The position numbers and the translations under genes were made by a program. Positions 7,410-10,365 of a DNA stretch of 10,365 bases are shown one piece after another (the first letter of the stretch is position 1; each line of letters opens with the position of its first letter). The notes below the pieces were generated by a model. The model had not been told where the DNA came from, did no database searches, and saw only the letters and a program-made list of their open reading frames with translations. The DNA comes from an uncultured Clostridia bacterium. GTDB taxonomy: Bacteria; Bacillota; Clostridia; Christensenellales; Aristaeellaceae. The stretch covers positions 1 to 10,365 of the forward strand of contig CALGBY010000020.1 in assembly GCA_937886445.1 (NCBI GenBank). The letters run 5' to 3'.

Positions 7410-7853
7410 CTATTCGTTATAGCGCACGATGTTCGCTTCATTGAGGGTGAAATCGTAATAGTTCAGGTCTTCCCGCCGGGTCCAGCCCACGTTCCGCCAG
7501 AAGGTGTTGCCCACGTCATTGCGGGTGAAGGCGATGAGGCTCACTTTGTTGATGCCCTCGCTTTGCAGCGCGCGCATGCAGGAGACCACCATGGCCTTGC
7601 CGATGCCTCGCCGCCTGTACTCCGGATCGACACACACGTGATACAGACATCCTCGCCGTCCGTCATGGCCGCACAGGATGGCGCCCACGATCTTTCCGTC
7701 TTCCTCAGCCACCGTGCTCATGCCGGGGTTTCGCTTCAGGAAGCGCTCTACGCCCTCCCTGGAATCATCTATGCTACGGATAGCGAAGCCCTTGATCTTC
7801 ATCCACAGGGCTTTCACCCGGTCATAATCCTCGATCGTCATATATCTTATCAT
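7410..7853 (-). CDS. GNAT-family N-acetyltransferase of the arg operon, YpeA-like
   Basis: This 147-residue single-domain GNAT protein should use acetyl-CoA; its acceptor is unknown. Motif A is clear at VDPEYRRRGIGKAMV (75-89), with the pyrophosphate-binding RRRGIGKA. The preceding strand carries GHDGRRGCLYHV (62-73), like the GYDGHRG stretch of E. coli YpeA. The C-terminal NDVGNTFWRNVGWTRRED (112-129) is the usual motif B region. I place the start at ATG 7853, one base after the argC stop, implying translational coupling. A longer frame from 7880 would overlap argC by 26 bases. Its place between argC and argJ invites a role in making N-acetylglutamate (a short ArgA-like enzyme), but that is inference, since ArgA proper is much larger and sequence alone cannot separate it from protein or amino-acid acetylation. 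Confidence 0.88.
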   Translation of the reverse strand: MIRYMTIEDYDRVKALWMKIKGFAIRSIDDSREGVERFLKRNPGMSTVAEEDGKIVGAILCGHDGRRGCLYHVCVDPEYRRRGIGKAMVVSCMRALQSEGINKVSLIAFTRNDVGNTFWRNVGWTRREDLNYYDFTLNEANIVRYNE

Positions 7854-7854
7854 T

Positions 7855-8778
7855 TCACAGCACCAGACTTTGCTTTTCATCCGCGCCCAGGATGATATTC
7901 ATGCTCTGGATGGCGGCGCCGCTGGCGCCCTTGCCCAGATTATCGTAGCGGGAGGTGAGAAGGATGCGGTCCTCGTTTCCGGTAACGGTGATTTCCATAC
8001 TGTCCTTTCCCTCCAGACGGTTGGCGGAAAGGAAGCCGCTCTCATCAGCCTCCGCAAGGAAGGAAACGACGCCGTCGGTGTAATAGGAAGCGTACACTTC
8101 CGCGATCTCCTTCGCGTTCCCGTTGATCTGCGCTTTATGCAGGGGAACGGTCACTTCCATACCGGCGTAGTAGGGCGCCACGATGGGCGAGAACAGAGGC
8201 GTCGTATCCAGCCCGCTGAGCTTCTTCATTTCGGGCAGATGCTTGTGGCTCTGGGAAAGACCGTACTGCCGCGGCGCGTTCAGCAGAGGGCTGCGGTCGG
8301 CCTCCTCATATTCCGCGATCATCTTCTTGCCGCCGCCGGAGTAGCCGGTGAGGGAGAAGCAGGAAAGCAGAGCATCCTTCGGAACGATCCCCGCCTGCAC
8401 GAGGGGGGCGACAAGGGAGATGAACCCGCTGGCATGGCAGCCGGGATTGGCTACCCGCTTCGATGTCCTGATCTTCTCCCGCTGCCCCTTCAGCTCGGGA
8501 AAGCCATAGGTCCAGCCCTCTGCGGTGCGGTAGGCGGTGGAGGTATCGATCACAACGGTATCACCGTTTTCGATCAGCCTCACAGCTTCCACGGCAGCCG
8601 CGTCCGGCAGGCACAGGAACACGATATCGGCTTCATTCATCTTATCTCTTCGGGCCTGCTCATCCTTTCGGAGCTCCTCGGGAAGGGTGAGGAGCGAAAG
8701 CTCCTTTCTTGCGGCCAGCCTTTCGCGGATGCGAAGACCGGTCGTTCCCGCCGCGCCGTCAACGAATATCTTTTTCAT
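7855..8778 (-). CDS. argC: N-acetyl-gamma-glutamyl-phosphate reductase, short type 2 form
   Basis: ArgC reduces N-acetylglutamyl phosphate with NADPH to the 5-semialdehyde, between ArgB and ArgD in the pathway. At 307 residues it matches the shorter type 2 class rather than the ~335-345-residue type 1 form. It starts with the nucleotide-binding VDGAAGTTGLRIRERL (6-21). It has DIVFLCLPD (51-59) and VIDTSTAYR (76-84), then the active-site NPGC motif with nucleophile Cys114 (NPGCHASGF, where Tyr is commoner than His after Cys). It continues with LTGYSGGGKKMIAE (143-156), HKHLPE (178-183, likely acid-base His) and NLGKGASGAAIQ (280-291). The ATG at 8778 follows AGGAGGA (8787-8793) at 8 nt. It is the first intact gene of the operon here, 49 nt after the argF-type stop, and its own stop nearly touches the GNAT start. 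Confidence 0.96.
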   Translation of the reverse strand: MKKIFVDGAAGTTGLRIRERLAARKELSLLTLPEELRKDEQARRDKMNEADIVFLCLPDAAAVEAVRLIENGDTVVIDTSTAYRTAEGWTYGFPELKGQREKIRTSKRVANPGCHASGFISLVAPLVQAGIVPKDALLSCFSLTGYSGGGKKMIAEYEEADRSPLLNAPRQYGLSQSHKHLPEMKKLSGLDTTPLFSPIVAPYYAGMEVTVPLHKAQINGNAKEIAEVYASYYTDGVVSFLAEADESGFLSANRLEGKDSMEITVTGNEDRILLTSRYDNLGKGASGAAIQSMNIILGADEKQSLVL

Positions 8779-8827
8779 CGGATCCGTCCTCCTGTTCCCT
8801 TTCCGCGCCGGCCGGGCGCTTCAGGGC

Positions 8828-9808
8828 TTATTTCAGTGTTGCGTACAGCACCGCCTTGATGGTGTGCATCCTGTTTCCGGCCTGCTGGAACTGCCTTGCG
8901 CAGCTGCCGCGGAACACCTCGTCCGTCACCTCGCGTATATCGTAGCCCAGCGCGATCTGCGACCGGGCCATATCCGTCTCAAAATCGTGGAAGGCGGGCA
9001 GGCAGTGCAGGAAGATGCAATCCGGGTTTCCGGTGGAGGCAAGCAGCTCGCCCGTTACGCGGAAGGGGGTGAGCAGAGCCACTCTTTCGGGGATCTTGTC
9101 CTCTTCGCCCATGGAGGCCCATATATCGGTATACAGGGCGTCCGCGCCCTTCACGGCGGAGATATCATCCGATATGATGAATTTCGCGCCTGTTTTTTCC
9201 GCTTCCTTCAGGCACTTGGCCATCACCTCGTCCGCGGGCTTCAGCTCCTTCGGACCGTAGCCCACATAGGTCATGCCCAGCTTGGCCGCGATATACATCA
9301 GGCAGTAGGCCACATTGTTTCTCGTGTCGCCGCAGAAAACGAGCTTGCATTCGCTGATGGGTTTATCGATGCATTCCTCCATGGTCATGATATCGGGTGC
9401 CTTTGTATCAGCTGCCTCAACATACTTCTGACCCGGTCTTAAATACTGCTCAAGAACTTCCCTGTCAGACCTGAAGCCCTCTCTTGCGTACGAAGCCGTG
9501 CGTCCGCTTCCGCCGGGACGGTAACCGGTATGTGTATGGATCGCGCATGCCATTACCTTTTCCGGATCAAGGCCTTCCCTGTTGTCCTTAAGAAGCGCCC
9601 TTACCTGCTGCATCCATGTGTAGGTGATGGAAACAAGGTCACAGCTGACCATGACCATCTGATCGCCGCCGCACTCTACTGCCATTGCAGTAACCGTAAG
9701 GGGCTTCTCAACGTACTCGGAAATACGCTCTGCGAACTGTCCTGCAAGTGAGATCTTCTTATCGGGAGTGATGTTCACTGTGGACCAGCCGATTTTTACC
9801 TGTGCCAT
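8828..9808 (-). CDS. Chimeric ORF: ceramidase-like N-terminus joined to ornithine carbamoyltransferase C-terminal half
   Basis: The 326-codon frame is two unrelated halves. Residues 1 to about 138 resemble the start of neutral/alkaline ceramidase-domain proteins: IGWSTVNITPDK, then VMVSCDLVSI (52-61) and HTHTG (91-95), the usual metal-site histidine region. From Asp139 it is the ornithine-binding half of ornithine carbamoyltransferase: DIMTMEE (139-145), FCGDTRNNVA (158-167), TDIWASMGEE (227-236), the HCLP signature with Cys269, and NRMHTIKAV (312-320). The carbamoyl-phosphate half with its SxRT and HPxQ motifs is missing, so carbamoyltransferase activity is not expected. Codon use switches at the join: residues 1-139 have 9 GCA among 13 Ala and 7 CTT, no CTG, among 8 Leu; residues 140-326 have 17 GCC/GCG among 20 Ala and 12 CTG among 15 Leu. 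The C-terminal part is a remnant of argF. Confidence 0.88.
   Translation of the reverse strand: MAQVKIGWSTVNITPDKKISLAGQFAERISEYVEKPLTVTAMAVECGGDQMVMVSCDLVSITYTWMQQVRALLKDNREGLDPEKVMACAIHTHTGYRPGGSGRTASYAREGFRSDREVLEQYLRPGQKYVEAADTKAPDIMTMEECIDKPISECKLVFCGDTRNNVAYCLMYIAAKLGMTYVGYGPKELKPADEVMAKCLKEAEKTGAKFIISDDISAVKGADALYTDIWASMGEEDKIPERVALLTPFRVTGELLASTGNPDCIFLHCLPAFHDFETDMARSQIALGYDIREVTDEVFRGSCARQFQQAGNRMHTIKAVLYATLK
9375..9400. other. Chimeric junction between two sequence neighbourhoods
   Basis: Homology changes within this interval from the ceramidase-like protein (ending near Ala137-Pro138) to ornithine carbamoyltransferase (from Asp139-Ile-Met-Thr). Codon style changes with it. In carbamoyltransferases the DIMTMEE segment normally follows the HPTQALA-type motif, absent here, so the cut lies just after that motif. 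A short stretch common to both parent genes around GATATCATGAC may have mediated the join. I cannot tell from one sequence whether this is an assembly artefact or a biological recombination point. Confidence 0.7.
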
Positions 9809-9815
9809 AATATTA

Positions 9816-9822
9816 TCCTCTT
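9816..9822 (-). promoter_or_regulatory. Shine-Dalgarno site deciding the ceramidase-like start
   Basis: AAGAGGA on the minus strand lies seven bases before the ATG at 9806-9808 in an AT-rich spacer. It decides for the start at 9808 over a longer in-frame opening from 9892, which would lie within the upstream aldolase gene and encode a non-conserved 28-residue extension. Confidence 0.7.
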
Positions 9823-9840
9823 TTCTTAATAATTCTTTTT

Positions 9841-10365
9841 TTACTCTGTAATGCCGTCCGTCACCTGAAGCTCCCCGAACCTGTCCTTCCATGATTTACT
9901 GAACATGTACATCGACTCGTTCGTTGAAGGATGCGCTATCAGAAGATCAAAGAACTGCGGTGTTACGGTCACGGCGTGGCAGCCTGCGTTCGCAAGACGT
10001 TCTATCTGTTCGGCGGTCCTGAAGGATGCGCCCAGGACCTTTGAATGATATCCGTACTCTGCAAAGGCCTGTACCATTTCCTCTGCGCATCTGATGCCGT
10101 CTGCGCCGATATTATCGATATGACTTATATACGGTGCGATGTAATCTGCCCCGCCTTTAGCGGCCAGAAGTGCCTGATTCAGTGAATGCACCACGGTAAT
10201 ACAGATGGCAAGGCCCTCCTTTTTACAGAGTTTAAGCGCCTTGTAGCCTTCCTTTACCGCCGGAAGCTTTACGACAAGGTTATCCCCGAAGTATTCCTTA
10301 AGCCTCAGTGCCTGCGCCGTCATGTCCTCCGCCCTTTCCGCAGTCACCTGCACAAAAAGCTTATA
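9841..10365 (-). CDS. Fructose-6-phosphate aldolase / transaldolase-family protein, 5' end cut by window
   Basis: Only the last 174 residues are visible; a full protein of the FSA/TalC class is about 220. Reading from the edge codon (Tyr1), residues correspond to E. coli FSA as follows: Gln6 to Gln59, Lys33 in LVVKLP to Schiff-base Lys85, Thr57 to Thr109, Tyr79 in IAPY to Tyr131, and Ser114 in GASFRT to Ser166. Tyr rather than Phe at the Tyr131 place favours aldolase-type over transaldolase chemistry. The phosphate-contacting Arg134 of FSA is His82 here (codon 10120-10122), so the substrate may differ. The frame has no start within the window; a GTG at 10351-10353 is internal to the conserved fold. 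It precedes the ceramidase-like gene by 32 nt and shares its codon style, suggesting a sugar-related operon from a genome other than the arg cluster's. Confidence 0.88.
   Translation of the reverse strand, partial: YKLFVQVTAERAEDMTAQALRLKEYFGDNLVVKLPAVKEGYKALKLCKKEGLAICITVVHSLNQALLAAKGGADYIAPYISHIDNIGADGIRCAEEMVQAFAEYGYHSKVLGASFRTAEQIERLANAGCHAVTVTPQFFDLLIAHPSTNESMYMFSKSWKDRFGELQVTDGITE

Noticed and set aside
7854..7880. Upstream start for the GNAT gene overlapping argC
   Set aside because: It would overlap argC by 26 bases and add MKSKVWCCE, which is not GNAT-like; the ATG at 7853 begins where the fold begins.
6246..7895. 549-codon plus-strand frame opposite argJ and the GNAT gene
   Set aside because: Antisense shadow of the same codon bias; it runs across two real genes and their intergenic gap.
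8805..8819. GCGCC/GGCGC hairpin between the argF remnant and argC
   Set aside because: A five-pair stem without a following U-run on either strand, and within an operon gap; probably chance in GC-rich DNA, not a terminator.
7870..9442. Two long plus-strand frames opposite argC and the argF remnant
   Set aside because: Both are antisense to conserved sequence and show no domain.
9809..9892. Longer N-terminus for the ceramidase-like frame
   Set aside because: It lies inside the aldolase gene; a good Shine-Dalgarno site precedes the ATG at 9808 instead.

Overview
All genes lie on the minus strand, so transcription runs from the right edge to the left. Most of the window (about 92 to 9390) is a tightly packed arginine-biosynthesis cluster. 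In transcription order it holds the C-terminal half of ornithine carbamoyltransferase (argF), argC (type 2), a GNAT acetyltransferase, argJ, argB, argD, and a carB whose reading frame continues into a diaminopimelate epimerase (DapF) domain. Gaps between genes are 1 to 49 nt, with no terminator-like hairpin plus U-run, so this looks like one polycistronic unit. The GC-rich third positions, purine-rich Shine-Dalgarno sites, the GNAT gene between argC and argJ, and an ArgB of the arginine-sensitive type together suggest an uncultured GC-rich Clostridia-type Firmicute. That assignment is an inference from sequence style.

The right end (about 9395 to 10365) is different. It holds a 5'-truncated fructose-6-phosphate aldolase/transaldolase-family gene and the first ~138 codons of a protein resembling the N-terminal domain of neutral/alkaline ceramidases. 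These share a different codon style (GCA, CTT, GTA instead of GCC/GCG, CTG, GTG). At about 9375 to 9397 the ceramidase-like frame passes in-frame into the C-terminal half of ornithine carbamoyltransferase. The most economical reading is a chimeric join, by misassembly or recombination, between two unrelated genomic neighbourhoods. A real gene fusion is possible but looks non-functional as a carbamoyltransferase.

Together the arg genes cover acetylated-ornithine synthesis: ArgJ and possibly the GNAT protein for acetylation, ArgB for phosphorylation, ArgC for reduction and ArgD for transamination, with ArgJ recycling the acetyl group. CarB supplies carbamoyl phosphate for the broken ArgF. No carA, argG, argH or argR is present.

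The two most interesting native features are the CarB-DapF fusion (1314 residues) and the state of its DapF domain. The second catalytic cysteine (CGTGA motif) is present, but the first (normally in a CGNG-type motif) is alanine, and the other cysteine of that motif is leucine. The left 91 bases hold no gene. The outermost ~52 bases are AT-richer and loosely resemble the end of an insertion sequence.
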